A stretch of DNA of 64,000 nt, taken from assembly GCA_030278955.1 (NCBI GenBank), contig JAOANR010000008.1:41027301-41091300 (forward strand), read 5' to 3'. Source of the DNA: Hygrophila difformis. Its lineage: Eukaryota; Streptophyta; Magnoliopsida; Lamiales; Acanthaceae. Positions 39,452-51,155 of this stretch are shown here, one piece after another (within the stretch, counting starts at the first letter, position 1; each line of letters begins with the position of its first letter). The position numbers were made by a program, and so were the translations under genes. Below the pieces are notes generated by a model. The model saw only the letters and a list, made by a program, of their open reading frames with translations. It had not been told where the DNA came from and ran no database searches.

Positions 39452-42019
39452 AGACCCTTGGGGGATCAGCTCAAGCAGCGGGAGATTGAAGAGAATAGCT
39501 CAATTTTACTCTCCAGTTCACTTTTAGAATTCAGTAGGTAGGTTAGCTAGGATTTACTTTCCACTGCAATTTACTTCAAGTTCTTCAGATTTGTAATTCA
39601 ATTTCGCAGTAGATTTTCTTCGGAATATTTTAGTAGATTAGTTTGAGGATACCCTGGAAGAAGAATTGCTATCGGAATGCTTGTTCATCCATTATGACGA
39701 TCACCATCTAACTTCCGACTTCTTCGCTCACCTTTGCATTATTCTGATTGCAATCAGATTTCCAGGTGTATTCGTTTTTAATACTTTGTTATTCAAGATA
39801 CATGAAGAATGATCAGTTATCAAATCGTGCATTTCTTATCTTTCTGGTTACAATTTTCGAAGAATATTAGAAATCCATTGTTTTTCAATTCTGTTTCAGA
39901 GAAGTATAAACCTCAATTACAATATTCATTTTTTTTTGGAATTTGCATCACATTGATAATTTGATTCTCGGAGATCATAATAATTTCATATCTTTAATTC
40001 GTAATTTGTTCGTTCTAATTACGCAAGAAGTTACGTATGAACTGGCAGAATTGTGAATTCATTCGTTTTTCTGTTGATATTATGTCTCGATCACAAATTT
40101 GGAAGAAGTCACAGAGATTAATGTTCAGAACTCTAAAAGGTTCCTAAAGACCCATGCAGTGTTAATCATCGCATGATAATCTTTAAGAATTAACAACTTT
40201 TAAGTTTACGAATTTGGAAGTGAAAGGTTCTGTACTCATTATTTTCTGAACAGAAATTCTAGAAGGGTAGTTATGACAGTTATAAGACTTGATCATTTAC
40301 TTCACATAAAGATAAAGCCACGCTTCATCTTAAAAGATGACGCGAGGAGATATTCAGATAACTTCGTTTCAAGAGAGGCTATTTCAATACTCTCGCGATG
40401 TCATTTCGACAAAGCGAGAGAACCAACTTATAATAGCAACAGAATTGATTCCCATTTCTTGGGGCATCAACTACTCACTTCTACTTCTTATACATATATA
40501 ACCCCTATCTTATAAGTAGGAATTGGATACCTCGCCGCATTCTTACAGAAATTACTGCGAGGCATTCAGTTCTTTGTATAAACAAAATCTGAGGAACATT
40601 CTTTGAACACTAACTCCCTCCACGCTGTACAGACATAGCGTGCGGAAAATTGGAATGTTCATAGTTTGAAACCCAAAGTAGTTACTGCGAGCTATTTTGG
40701 ACACCTATTTTGCAGAATTATTTCTCAAATCTTTTTCATAGGAAAGTGATTTCCTAATTTTGTCTAGTTTCCAGTGTATATTTTGGAAACACTCTATCAT
40801 TTTGATTAAGAGGACTCAGAACCCTCATCGTTTTCTTATACATATAATATTACCTATACATATGATATTTTGGGATATTTCTCAGTTTTATGATGAGTAA
40901 TCTTACTTCACAATTACATACTCATAATTCATATCTGTAATTCATATTACTATTTTCATTAGTACATTGAGAAGGATGATGATATAAGTTTTCTCAATCA
41001 TTATTTACTCAGGTTAATGAAGAACAAACTTGTTCTTTAGTTGGACATTTAGTACCTGTCGTTTAAAAGGGAAAGGTGTTTCAAAAACCATCTTTTGTCC
41101 CAATAATTAGTGGAGTTTTAGGAAGATTAATTTCCAGGGTTCATAGCTTTATAGTTTCCACTATATGCTATGGGTAGGAGATTAAATATTCTTTCTACTG
41201 TCCTACTAATCCCGAGTCAAGTCATGAGTATTTGGAATTGTTTACAGAGATTTCTCAAGCTAAAGCATCTATGTGAATCTGAGTAGTCTGGATAAGTCAA
41301 GGATTTTGAATAGCAATTTCATCTTGATATACTTACAGGACTATTATTTCTTACAACTACTTGAAGGAATTACTCTGAGGAGTCAAGTCTTATGAAACCA
41401 TTGGATGATAGATTTAAATATTTGCTTTTCCACTTCTTGTAGAGGACATCCAATATAGGGTCATGAGATCAGTTTGATTCAGAGTAGTAAAAAGAACAAC
41501 TTCAAGTTCAGATGAATATAAGATAATTTAGAAGTGACCGTGAGTTGTCAAAGGCTTAATCTGAGTCCGAAAGAAATAGATTGAGTGACAGTTCTAAGAA
41601 GCTTTTGTCACAGAATGAGTCTGACCGATCATCCTGCGATGACAGTATCCTAGGATTTCAGTGCTTAGATTGTCATGACACTGAATCACAAGTACCTGTC
41701 CTGGGAAGTGATTTAAGACATGAAGATTTGATTAAGTTGCATAGAGGATTTGTCTATCTCGATGAACTTTCATTCTGTTTTAACCATTGAAGTATGATAT
41801 TCTCATCATATTCTTATTTTGTTTATTTGATTAGGTTCACATTATCCTAAACTCATGAACATAACCATAACACTCTACATCATTTCAATTGTTTTCTTTA
41901 TTATTACAGCTTTATGCATTTACATTTCAGCATTAAATTCTTAGTCATCATCATTACACCATCCTTAAACCGAGAGCAGAAACAGATTCTAGAGCTAATA
42001 ATCCTATTAAAATGCTTCT

Positions 42020-44506
42020 TGTAATACCCGTAAATTTTAGAATATAAAAATAGGAATTAATCCAATAGGAGAGAAGGTTTTGTTTCCGAGAACCCGTAGA
42101 CGCGGAAATGCACGGAAGTCAAGGACGACGAATTAGAACCCGACAGACCAAAACCGACGGTCTTAGGATTTCAAGCACGTAATCGAATTGAGACGGAATA
42201 AATTTATGATGAGAAGCATAATCCGGAAATGACCCGGAAAAATCGAGCGCGAAAACGGGGAAGGATAGAAGTCCGAAAGAGAGGAGAAAAGACCCGACGG
42301 ATCGGATCGCACGGACCCGCCCGGACCGCAGTCCAGGCGAGTCTCGCGCGCTGGCCGGGCGGGGTTTGGCTAAAAGGCGCGCCAACCCCGCGTGGCCCTA
42401 CAGGTTTTGGCAACTCGCGCGTTTTCGGCGATTTCTTACCATAATTCGACCTCCCGACTTTGGAAAGCGAATTTTGGACGGGGGAAGGGAATAAGGGCGA
42501 CCTAGGGCTGCCTCCCTTGCCCATTCTTCAGTCACCAAGTCCCCAAGTCACTCTCAAACCCTCCCAAGCCAAAAAGCTCTCCCGACGAACTTCCGACGGA
42601 CTTCCGACGACTTTCCGACCACCACCGACGACCGTAGGAACGAGTAGATCAAGGATCACAGTCCTTAGATCATTGGTAAGTAGTCTCTTAAGTCCTCAGT
42701 CCCGTTTTTCCTCTCGAATCCCCAATCTAACTCTTGATTCGTTGAATTCAAATACGTTCGTGGCCAAAGTCGGGAACTTTGCACTTCGTAGATCCGTTCG
42801 TAGGATTTTGGACGAGCCGAGCGACCCTAGGACGACTCAAGAACTTCACTACTGTAAGTTGAGCCTTCCATATCAATACGGATGATTTCGGGGCGTCCGG
42901 TATAGGCGTAATGTAACGAAACGTAAAAATCGAACTTAAAAACCCCATCTTGCGCAGTTTCTGTAATCGGCCTAAAACCCATATTTCGAGGATTCAATCC
43001 GAAAAACGCAAAACTAGACTTTTAATCCTAACACATAAATCTAGGTTGTGTAAAAATTTCAGCCATTTTCGTTAACGTTTGCTATTTTAAATCGCATCGA
43101 AAAGAGACTGCTTTGACAAAACGTGTGGAAATCTGTCTATGAATATGTTCGAACTTAGTGAATTTATTTCTATAGTTTCTAGTCCGATTTGATCTTTACA
43201 ATCTAAATGAAAGTTGTAGATAATCATGTCTAGTATGTGCATATTAAATTTCAGAATTTTTGGAGTCCATTTGATATGTTAAAAAGTCGAGATTTTGAAC
43301 TGTGTCAAACCTGAGTTCGGACAGTTTTCTGATTGCATGATAAAACCGATTTTTGACATGTTTCCTCAACTTATTTCGAAAAAGTTAAAACACGAAAGTT
43401 GTTCGTTAGGGTGTTTTGCATAAAGTGTGAAGATTTCAGAATTTTCGGGCTTGAAATGGATTTTTAAATGAGAAAGGCGCAAACTGTGACGCCAAGATAC
43501 TTTTAAATCGAAGAGTTTTGAAATTTCGAAACAAACGGTCAAAGATTTGAAACACGATACATCTACACTTTTGAAAAACCCCGATACATTAAATCTAAAC
43601 GATACATGAGATACTTGGTGGAGGGTGAGTGCTCTGCAGGGTGCCCCTCTAGCCTTTTTCTCTTCGGGCCTATAATGGACGAGAGAATTTGATGAAATAT
43701 TACGCCAGTTGGCGGGAGATACATGGCCTACTCTCTCGGGTTGTCCGTATGGATTTCTCGAGGCTCCGGAGTGTTACTGGGTATGGCAGATACGGCTGCG
43801 GCCGCCGGATCACCGGCTATACAAGATACTTACGACACGGCTGCGGCCGCCGGATCACCGGCTATACAAAACACTGAGAAATGGTTACGTAACGGGGGAA
43901 TAAAAGATTTAATATTTTTAAGTGTTTATTTATTTTTGCATGTCTTTAAATTATGCATTTAAATTATGTCTTTAAATTTCATGGCATGACTAAATTATTA
44001 TTGTGGATTAGATGCATGTTTAAGTACACAATTAAAATTATTATTTCCTTTAAATTTGGTAAATGCATGTTATGAGTGAAATTTTAAATTATCTAATTAA
44101 ATCCCTTTATTGCTATGTTAGGATCGACTTACTCAGTATTTTATATACTGATAATTGTTGTTTTCTCTTTTCTTTCAGAGTACGGAGATAATGCATAGCA
44201 TGTGCATTGGGGGATGGATTTACTAAACATTGTTTACTTGTTTTTTTTCAATACTTGCATAACGGGCATGTAAATCCCGAGTTTTGGCCATGTCGGCCCA
44301 TTTTACATTTTTCCGCTGCGATACATTATTACTACTATGTGTGTGGATGATACTTAATATTTTTACATAGATTCCGGACTTGTTTTGAAATCTTTCTGCA
44401 ATACCTATAGCCTTGCATCTCTTTGGCAAGCTCGGAGAATCCGTGTCTTGCTAGAGAGATGTGGCGGTGACATCCCGGCCTGGGTTATCAAATCCGGGGT
44501 GTTACA
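42020..44506 (+). repeat. E3 5' LTR
   Basis: It contains a GC-rich block with GGCGCGCC (about 42290-42425), CTTCCGACG-type short repeats (42588-42640) and two direct copies of a 33-bp unit including GCTGCGGCCGCCGG (43792-43824 and 43837-43869). The last ~70 bases are nearly identical to the end of the E2 LTR. Small ORFs here are copied in both LTRs and look non-coding. Confidence 0.95.
43792..43869. repeat. Two copies of a 33-bp GC-rich unit in the E3 LTR
   Basis: Identical units at 43792-43824 and 43837-43869 are separated by 12 bases. Each contains GCGGCCGC and CCGGATCACCGG, which can fold on itself. The same pair is at 52928-52960 and 52973-53005 in the 3' LTR. Confidence 0.9.
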
Positions 44507-44509
44507 AGT

Positions 44510-44522
44510 TGGTATCAGAGAC
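44510..44522 (+). promoter_or_regulatory. E3 primer-binding site, complementary to initiator tRNA-Met
   Basis: TGGTATCAGAGAC lies three bases (AGT) after the LTR, with the first 11 bases matching the iMet complement. Confidence 0.92.
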
Positions 44523-44973
44523 CGGAATATTTTTAAGCTACTATTATTATTATTTTAAAATACTTTGAACTAAGTATTATTTTTAAATTTATTATTATCA
44601 TTATTATTTTTAAGACTACTAGTATTATTATTTTAGCCCAAAATTTGAGCCCAAAAATTTTCTTACCCAAGTAGTATAATATTTTGAGCCCAAAGGGGGT
44701 TAAATTATTTTGACCCAATAATTATTTACTATAAGCCCAACCATTTCAGCCCAAATACCCATGTTTTTACTTCTTAAGTCCAAATTATTATTTTTGGCCA
44801 ATATAGAGGCCCAACTTATTAATTTACTTAAAACCATGATTAAATTTAAATTAAAAATACATTAAATTAATTGTTGGGGGATTGCATATGCATATTCATG
44901 TAGATCTAAATTCCTGCATATCTTGACTTTTATTCGGAACATGTACTGACTCTAACCTCCTCGTTGACATTAG
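44523..44973. other. E3 leader, AT-rich
   Basis: About 450 bases between primer site and leader ORF, rich in ATTATT and in GCCCAA repeats (44637-44830). No coding pattern is seen. Confidence 0.6.
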
Positions 44974-45498
44974 ATGGCTGAACCCAACACGAACATGGTC
45001 AACTTGATAATGAATCTGACTAACGCGTACTTAGAGTCCCAACAACATATCAATCACTTCAAGACTCGGGTACAGCAACTCGAGGCTAACATGGCCCATC
45101 TCGGGCATCTTAGGGAAGCTGACCTTCAACACTTTTTGAATTCGAGAGCTGCCGATCAAGGTCGCATAAAGGACTTAGAAACTCAAGTGCACAAACTCAC
45201 TGAACGGATCGATGCGATTATAGACCAAATCAAGGACCTAGGGATGGACTTACTCGACCTCACGGATATCGCGGTGCCATACAGTCCTGAGGAGGACCAT
45301 TTGATGGGGCCACGAAGCCCAACACCCGCAGTTGGAAGCCCAACTCTAAGCCCTGTGGAGAGCCACTTGAAGGGACTACAAGGACCAGCTCCAGAAGCCG
45401 TCGATCCACCGATCCCAGTGCCTTGTGGACCTTTGGGTACTGAGCAAGTCTCGGATAGGGACGATCCCATTAAGGATGCACCTACCTATCCACTCTAG
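44974..45498 (+). CDS. E3 leader ORF (ORF0), 174 aa coiled-coil protein
   Basis: This separate ORF lies 464 bases after the primer site and 653 bases before gag. It begins MAEPNTNMVNLIMNL and shares AYLES, the EAN.xHL segment and the C-terminal GPLG...DDP...TYP pattern with the E2 ORF at 28247-28774; roughly half of the first 50 residues agree. Residues ~25-100 have coiled-coil spacing (KDLETQVHKLTERIDAI). The middle is Pro-rich with two GLQGP/GPRSP-like repeats, and the tail is acidic. I do not recognise a named domain. Presence in two elements several percent apart, and openness in the decayed one, argue that it is a real protein. How it is translated upstream of gag is unclear. Confidence 0.7.
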   Translation: MAEPNTNMVNLIMNLTNAYLESQQHINHFKTRVQQLEANMAHLGHLREADLQHFLNSRAADQGRIKDLETQVHKLTERIDAIIDQIKDLGMDLLDLTDIAVPYSPEEDHLMGPRSPTPAVGSPTLSPVESHLKGLQGPAPEAVDPPIPVPCGPLGTEQVSDRDDPIKDAPTYPL

Positions 45499-46151
45499 AC
45501 TTAGAAAGCCATACCGATGCACTATTATTAGTATTTCCCTTTAGACTATTATCAACACTACTATTTTATTCCTGTTACGAATGCTTGTAATCGACTGAAA
45601 AATTTTCTCTTGAGTAATAAATTTACAAGCATTTATTTTATACAATTATATTTAAAGTATTCCTTACATTTTAATTAAATTATTTCTCTTCAAATACCCT
45701 ACTAAAACCCGATCAACAAACGAACAAGTTAATAATAATCAATGACCTATAGATAACAACTAAACAAAAATACAAGTAGTAAATATATATAAATATACTT
45801 TGTATAGAGATAATTATCGGACAAGGATATCTCCAACCCTAAACCCTAAACCCTAGACCCTGAACCCTAGGGTCAAAAAAAAAAAAAAAAAAAAAAAACT
45901 GAACAGGTTACTGTTCACGAAAAAAAAAAAAAAAAAAATTAATAATAATAATAAACAAAACAAAAACGAAGCAGTAAGTAGAACCAACCCCGAATAACAA
46001 CAAACAATACGTTAAACCCCAACAACCTATACTAACAGGTTCCAACAGAACTGATACCTGTAGATATCGCCATTTACTTAGTCAAATTATTTCCTAAGTA
46101 TTACATAATACTTCAACAAAAGAATCTAAACTCTCTTGTTCTTGCAACAGC
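45499..46151. other. E3 spacer between leader ORF and gag, with telomere-like repeat and A-runs
   Basis: The spacer holds about five AACCCTA-type units (45836-45873), then runs of A at 45875-45898 and 45920-45938. No coding pattern is seen. It would serve as the leader for gag-pol. Confidence 0.7.
45836..45873 (+). repeat. Telomere-like AACCCTA tract
   Basis: About five units of the plant telomere sequence, two of them exact (CCCTAAACCCTAAACCCTA) and the rest with one change each. A degenerate version occupies the same place in E2. Confidence 0.85.
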
Positions 46152-49100
46152 ATGGCACCGAGAGGAAGAGCACGCGCTCAGCCCACTACTCCAAACACCA
46201 ACGAAACCCCTATGCAACCAGATATGCCCATACCCGGCGAAGGGGTACACGCTCAAGAGGAGCCGGCAAACCCCATGCCAAACAACATGGACGCGCGCCT
46301 ACGGACTCTAGAAGAGGTCCTCATCGCGATAGGGAACGCGCATGTGAACCAAGGCCAGGCCGCTGCGGTACCTCCACCCGAGGCCCGCATTAACTACCTA
46401 GCTATGGTGAACTCATATCGTCCGCCGAACTACGCCGGAGAAGAGGACCCGGCCAAACTTGAAGAATGGATCCGAACATTCGACAAGCTACTAAACGCGG
46501 TGAAGTGCCCAATTGGCGAGAAGGTGCCTGTGGCATCGTACTATCTCGGAGGGGAGGCGGATGACTGGTGGCGTGCCATGCAAGAAAAGCTAGCCGAGGA
46601 CGAGGAACCCTATTCTTGGGAAGAATTCATGAGTCTGATCAGGGATCGCTTTTATCCCATGAGCACAAAGTCCGCCATGTACGAGGAGTTCTTATCTCTG
46701 AAGCAAGGAGGGCAAACAGTCCAAGAATATTACACCCGTTTCAAGGAGTTGGTGCGTTTCGCACCGAGACTCGTGCCGACAGACGTGGAGAAGGCACAGA
46801 AATTTGAAATGGGGCTAAACTTGGCTATACGAGAGGTGATCACTGGCGTCCCATACCCAGACCTACAATCGGTGTACGATCGTGCGGTAGCTGTTGCAAG
46901 GGTGCAACAACTAAAAAGGAAAGTGAGTGGAGAACCCAGCCGAGGATCTCAGGGTCAGGATAAGAGGGGTAGAGACAACCGTTCCGGAAACAATGCTGTA
47001 GGGAACAACTTTCGGGGAGATCTGAACAGACCCCCTCAAAACAACAACAGAGGATATGACGATAGAACCCTTTTCCGGGGTAACCCGGTACCACCTTGCC
47101 CGAGATGCGGCAGGCCTCATTTGGCCAGAGGGTGCCCCCAACAGGGCGCCTGCTACAGGTGTGGTCGCAACGGCCACATGGCGAATGAGTGCCGCACTCG
47201 ACTGGAAAACATCACCAAGAGAGAGGATTTAGGCACGGGGCCAACTCAGCCTCGCAACCAGGATGGACGGAATGGAAACAACCAGGGGTATAGACCCCCT
47301 CAGAACCAGAATCTCAATCAGAATCAACGTCCCCCACAGAATCCAAATCAGCAACAGAATCAGAACCTGAACCGGGATCAGCAAGGCAACCCGGGACGTC
47401 CAATGGGGCGATTGAATGTCATCAATGAGGCAGATGTGCCTATGCAAGGGGACGTAATGGGAGGTACGTTCCATGTCTTAAGCACACCCCTTAGAGTTCT
47501 GTTTGACTCAGGAGCTAGTTGTTCGATAATATCATCTAGAGTCTTACCTGAACTAGATCTACCTAAGTGCGAATTGATTAACTTAGGGATTCAACTTCCA
47601 TCGGGAGAGGTAGTATCATGCTCTAAGCGATATAACGGAATTCCGATAGTTATAAAGAACGTAGAGTTTTTCGCGAACCTAGTAGAATTCGAACTACAGG
47701 ATTTTGACGTCATACTAGGAATGGATTGGCTAACCCAATATAAAGCCGTGATCGATTGCCAAAAACAAAAGATCACGTTGTCAAAGAGTCGGGGAAGGAG
47801 AGTCATCTTTTACTCCCAAACCCCTAAGAAGTCTACCAAGATAGTTAACGCCATGAAGCTATGTAGCTTAATGCGTAAAGGGTACGCGTTATATGCATGC
47901 TACATTCATAACCTTGAGGCCGAAGAGGTCAAGGTGGATAACATTCCGGTGGTGAGAGAATACCCGGATGTATTCCCGGAAGACGTTCCCGGCATGCCGC
48001 CTGAGAGAGATCTGGAATTCACTATAGATCTTATTCCGGGAACGGAGCCTGTCTCGAAGGCTCCTTACCGCATGGCGCCGCTGGAAATGAAGGAACTAAA
48101 AGAACAACTCGAGGAGTTGCTAGAAAAGGGCTACATAAGGCCGAGCACGTCCCCATGGGGAGCCCCGGTCTTATTCGTGAAGAAGAAAGATGGAGGTCTA
48201 CGACTATGCATCGATTATAGAGGACTTAACCAAGTCACGGTCAAGAACAAGTACCCGTTGCCAAGAATCGAGGATTTGTTCGACCAACTGAAGGAAGCCT
48301 CAGTATTTTCAAAGATCGACCTACGATCCGGATATCACCAGTTAAGGATCGCCGAAAAAGATATCCCAAAGACGGCATTCAGAACTCGCTACGGGCATTA
48401 CGAATTCACGGTGCTGTCATTCGGGCTGACGAACGCCCCAGCTATGTTCATGAATCTCATGAACAACGTGTTTCGAGAACTATTAGATCAATGCGTGGTG
48501 GTGTTCATAGATGACATCCTGATCTACTCGAAAAGCGAAGAAGAGCATTCCGAACACTTACACAAAGTGTTAGGGATCTTACGAGCCAATCAGCTGTATG
48601 GCAAGCTGTCCAAATGCGACTTCTGGCTAAAAGAAGTGGCATTTCTGGGACATATCGTATCCGCCAATGGAGTGGCAGTAGACCCAGCAAAGATTTCGGC
48701 AGTTACCGAATGGGTGCCACCGAAGAATCCAACCGAGATAAGAAGTTTTCTCGGATTGGCAGGGTACTACCGGAGGTTTGTAAAGGATTTCTCAAGGATC
48801 GCTCACCCATTGACGCAGCTGTTAAAGAAAGGGGTGAAATACGACTGGACCAGTGAGTGTGATTCCGCATTCCAAGAATTGAAGAAACGGCTTACTACAG
48901 CACCGGTGTTGACATTACCATCGGAAGATGGAGACTTCGAGGTGTACAGCGACGCCTCGAAGGAAGGATTAGGATGCGTGCTAATGCAAGATCAAAGGGT
49001 TATAGCATATGCATCACGTCAACTAAAGCCACACGAAGAGAACTACCCGACGCACGACTTGGAGCTAGCCGCAGTCGTGTTCGCTCTAAAGATATGGAGG

Positions 49101-50870
49101 CATTACCTCTATGGGCGGAAGTGTCGGATGTTCACCGACCATAAGAGCCTCAAGTATATATTCACGCAAAAAGAGCTGAATTTGAGGCAAAGAAGATGGT
49201 TGGAACTGATTAAGGATTACGACCTGGAAATCGCGTACCACGAAGGAAAGGCCAACGTCGTGGCCGATGCCTTGAGTCGAAAGACTCAACACGTGGTGAA
49301 CTCACTCGTAGTACCGGCCGAGTTGTACAGAGACTTGGCGAAATTAAGTCTGGAGTTGGTACACTCCGGCGAAGTAAGTGAGGTCGTCAACACGATGGTA
49401 GTAGGATCTACCATACTTGATGAGATACGACTAGCACAACAGGGTGATGAAAAGTTGGAGGAAATTAGGAAGAGCATTGCTGAGGGAAAGGCAATGGATT
49501 TTAAAATCCATGAGGACGGAAGCATCCGCTTCAAAGGAAGGTGGTGCATACCACGAAAATGCGAGGACCTGAAGCTAAGAGTAATGGAGGAAGGCCATAA
49601 CACCCCATATTCGGTCCACCCCGGAGGCGAGAAGCTATACAAGGACATAAAGAAGAACTATTGGTGGCCGAACATGAAGAGAGAAGTGGCCGAGTTTGTG
49701 GCGAGATGCCTTACCTGCCAGAAGGTCAAGGCCGTACGGCAGAAACCCTTAGGATTAATGCAGCCATTGGAAATCCCAAGTTGGAAATGGGATAGCATTT
49801 CAATGGACTTCGTTTCGGGGTTACCACGTTCACCGAAGGGGATGAATAAAATCTGGGTGATCGTAGATAGGTTGACAAAAGCTGCCATATTTATCCCCAT
49901 GAAGGATACCTGGTCCATGGACCAATTGGCAAGGGCATATGTCGACAACGTGGTACGACGACATGGAGTACCACACGACATCATCTCGGACAGAGACAGT
50001 AGATTCGTCTCACATTTTTGGACGAAACTACAAGAAGCCCTCGGTACGAAGATAAAGATGAGTACCGCGTTCCACCCCATGACGGATGGACAAACGGAAA
50101 GGACGATCCAAACTTTGGAAGACATGCTGAGGGCATGCGTATTAGAGTTTAAGGGAAGTTGGGAAAATCACTTACCCTTGATCGAATTTTCCTACAACAA
50201 CAGCTACCATGCTAGCATCGGCATGGCACCTTTCGAGGCACTGTATGGACGCAAATGCCGAAGCCCATTGAGCTGGGAAGAGGGCGAGAGGACTATGGTA
50301 ATTGGACCGCAACTTGTTGAGGATATGGCTCAACAAGTCAAAATAATCCAAGGGAAGATGAGAGCCGCGCAAGACCGGCAAAAGAGCTATGCCGACGTGA
50401 GACGGCAAGATTTGGAATTCCAAATAGGCGATAAGGTCATGTTAAAGGTATCACCGATGAAGGGTGTGATGCGTTTTGGCAAGCGGGGAAAATTAAGCCC
50501 ACGGTACATAGGACCCTACGAGATCCTAGAAAGAGTGGGGAATCTTGCATACCGATTGGCATTACCGCCACAATTTGCTCGTGTCCACGACGTGTTCCAC
50601 GTCTCGCAACTGAAGAAATACGTCCATGATCCGACCCACGTACTCCAACCGGAGGAAATTGAGCTGGACGATGACTTAAGCTATGAAGAAATTCCGGTGC
50701 GAATACTCGACAAGAAGGAGAGGGTAACAAGGAATAAGACCGTGAGGATGGTTAAGGTTCTTTGGTCAAACCACGAAGCCGAGACGGCAACGTGGGAGCT
50801 AGAAGCAGACATGAAGGATCGATACCCAACCCTATTCCAAGACAGTGCAGCAACAGTTATGGGGACATAA
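46152..50870 (+). CDS. gag-pol: E3 gag-pol-chromodomain polyprotein, intact (1572 aa)
   Basis: A single open frame starts at MAPRGRAR, a start shared with E2. The gag core is at ~90-240 ([18 protein letters not shown]). Two zinc knuckles follow at C316-C328 ([13 protein letters not shown]) and C334-C347 ([14 protein letters not shown]), then an Asn/Gln/Pro-rich linker. The protease DSGA has its Asp at ~452. The reverse transcriptase FIDD has its aspartates at ~787-788. RNase H contains SDASKEGLG (~935). The integrase has an HHCC zinc region (~1155-1195) and the triad D ~1219, D ~1280, E ~1316 (DDX35E). A C-terminal chromodomain-like segment lies at ~1508-1565 ([14 protein letters not shown]), which in this lineage can guide integration to marked chromatin. 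All catalytic positions are present, so the element is probably autonomous. Confidence 0.96.
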   Translation: MAPRGRARAQPTTPNTNETPMQPDMPIPGEGVHAQEEPANPMPNNMDARLRTLEEVLIAIGNAHVNQGQAAAVPPPEARINYLAMVNSYRPPNYAGEEDPAKLEEWIRTFDKLLNAVKCPIGEKVPVASYYLGGEADDWWRAMQEKLAEDEEPYSWEEFMSLIRDRFYPMSTKSAMYEEFLSLKQGGQTVQEYYTRFKELVRFAPRLVPTDVEKAQKFEMGLNLAIREVITGVPYPDLQSVYDRAVAVARVQQLKRKVSGEPSRGSQGQDKRGRDNRSGNNAVGNNFRGDLNRPPQNNNRGYDDRTLFRGNPVPPCPRCGRPHLARGCPQQGACYRCGRNGHMANECRTRLENITKREDLGTGPTQPRNQDGRNGNNQGYRPPQNQNLNQNQRPPQNPNQQQNQNLNRDQQGNPGRPMGRLNVINEADVPMQGDVMGGTFHVLSTPLRVLFDSGASCSIISSRVLPELDLPKCELINLGIQLPSGEVVSCSKRYNGIPIVIKNVEFFANLVEFELQDFDVILGMDWLTQYKAVIDCQKQKITLSKSRGRRVIFYSQTPKKSTKIVNAMKLCSLMRKGYALYACYIHNLEAEEVKVDNIPVVREYPDVFPEDVPGMPPERDLEFTIDLIPGTEPVSKAPYRMAPLEMKELKEQLEELLEKGYIRPSTSPWGAPVLFVKKKDGGLRLCIDYRGLNQVTVKNKYPLPRIEDLFDQLKEASVFSKIDLRSGYHQLRIAEKDIPKTAFRTRYGHYEFTVLSFGLTNAPAMFMNLMNNVFRELLDQCVVVFIDDILIYSKSEEEHSEHLHKVLGILRANQLYGKLSKCDFWLKEVAFLGHIVSANGVAVDPAKISAVTEWVPPKNPTEIRSFLGLAGYYRRFVKDFSRIAHPLTQLLKKGVKYDWTSECDSAFQELKKRLTTAPVLTLPSEDGDFEVYSDASKEGLGCVLMQDQRVIAYASRQLKPHEENYPTHDLELAAVVFALKIWRHYLYGRKCRMFTDHKSLKYIFTQKELNLRQRRWLELIKDYDLEIAYHEGKANVVADALSRKTQHVVNSLVVPAELYRDLAKLSLELVHSGEVSEVVNTMVVGSTILDEIRLAQQGDEKLEEIRKSIAEGKAMDFKIHEDGSIRFKGRWCIPRKCEDLKLRVMEEGHNTPYSVHPGGEKLYKDIKKNYWWPNMKREVAEFVARCLTCQKVKAVRQKPLGLMQPLEIPSWKWDSISMDFVSGLPRSPKGMNKIWVIVDRLTKAAIFIPMKDTWSMDQLARAYVDNVVRRHGVPHDIISDRDSRFVSHFWTKLQEALGTKIKMSTAFHPMTDGQTERTIQTLEDMLRACVLEFKGSWENHLPLIEFSYNNSYHASIGMAPFEALYGRKCRSPLSWEEGERTMVIGPQLVEDMAQQVKIIQGKMRAAQDRQKSYADVRRQDLEFQIGDKVMLKVSPMKGVMRFGKRGKLSPRYIGPYEILERVGNLAYRLALPPQFARVHDVFHVSQLKKYVHDPTHVLQPEEIELDDDLSYEEIPVRILDKKERVTRNKTVRMVKVLWSNHEAETATWELEADMKDRYPTLFQDSAATVMGT

Positions 50871-51155
50871 CTGTAATCTTAAGAGGGGGAGGATGTGACG
50901 ACCCGAGTATTTCTGAATATTTTTGTACGAATACTTTGTACCCCAAATAAACAAATTCAAATTGTTTTGAACTACGTAATGACTTGATCCCTTCACGGGG
51001 TACGTAGGCAACTCGGAAATTTCAATTCTGGGTTCAGTCAAATAATAACAAACAACGACACACAATAATACAATCGCTTAATCAAACAATTCCCGAACTC
51101 GCGAGAGGATGAAGTACAACTTCGAGGACGAAGTTGGTTCTTAAGGGGGGTAGAC
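50871..51155 (+). promoter_or_regulatory. E3 3' interior with two polypurine tracts
   Basis: The first tract, CTTAAGAGGGGGAGGATG (about 50879-50896), is followed by TGACGACCCGAG, which resembles an LTR start. The second, TTAAGGGGGGTAGAC (51141-51155), directly abuts the real LTR. The 260 bases between them correspond to sequence that lies inside the LTR in E2. Confidence 0.85.

Larger units (their letters stand above)
38854..42019 (+). repeat. E4 5' LTR, piece left of E3
   Basis: It begins TGATGACAGTC, whose first 26 bases form a perfect 9-bp-arm hairpin (ATGACAGTC/GACTGTCAT, 38856-38879). It carries scattered inverted pairs of the CGCTTTG/GCGAG type at about 39040-39405 and 40320-40690. Its last five bases, CTTCT, are the E3 target duplication. 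It holds no gene. Confidence 0.6.

Noticed and set aside
42119..42885. Frames of 88-141 aa in the E3 LTRs (repeated at 51255-52021)
   Set aside because: Same GC-rich effect; several overlapping frames on both strands, none with a recognisable domain.
45836..45873. Interstitial telomere or chromosome end
   Set aside because: Only five units, inside an intact retrotransposon, with a degenerate copy at the same position in E2. It belongs to the element.
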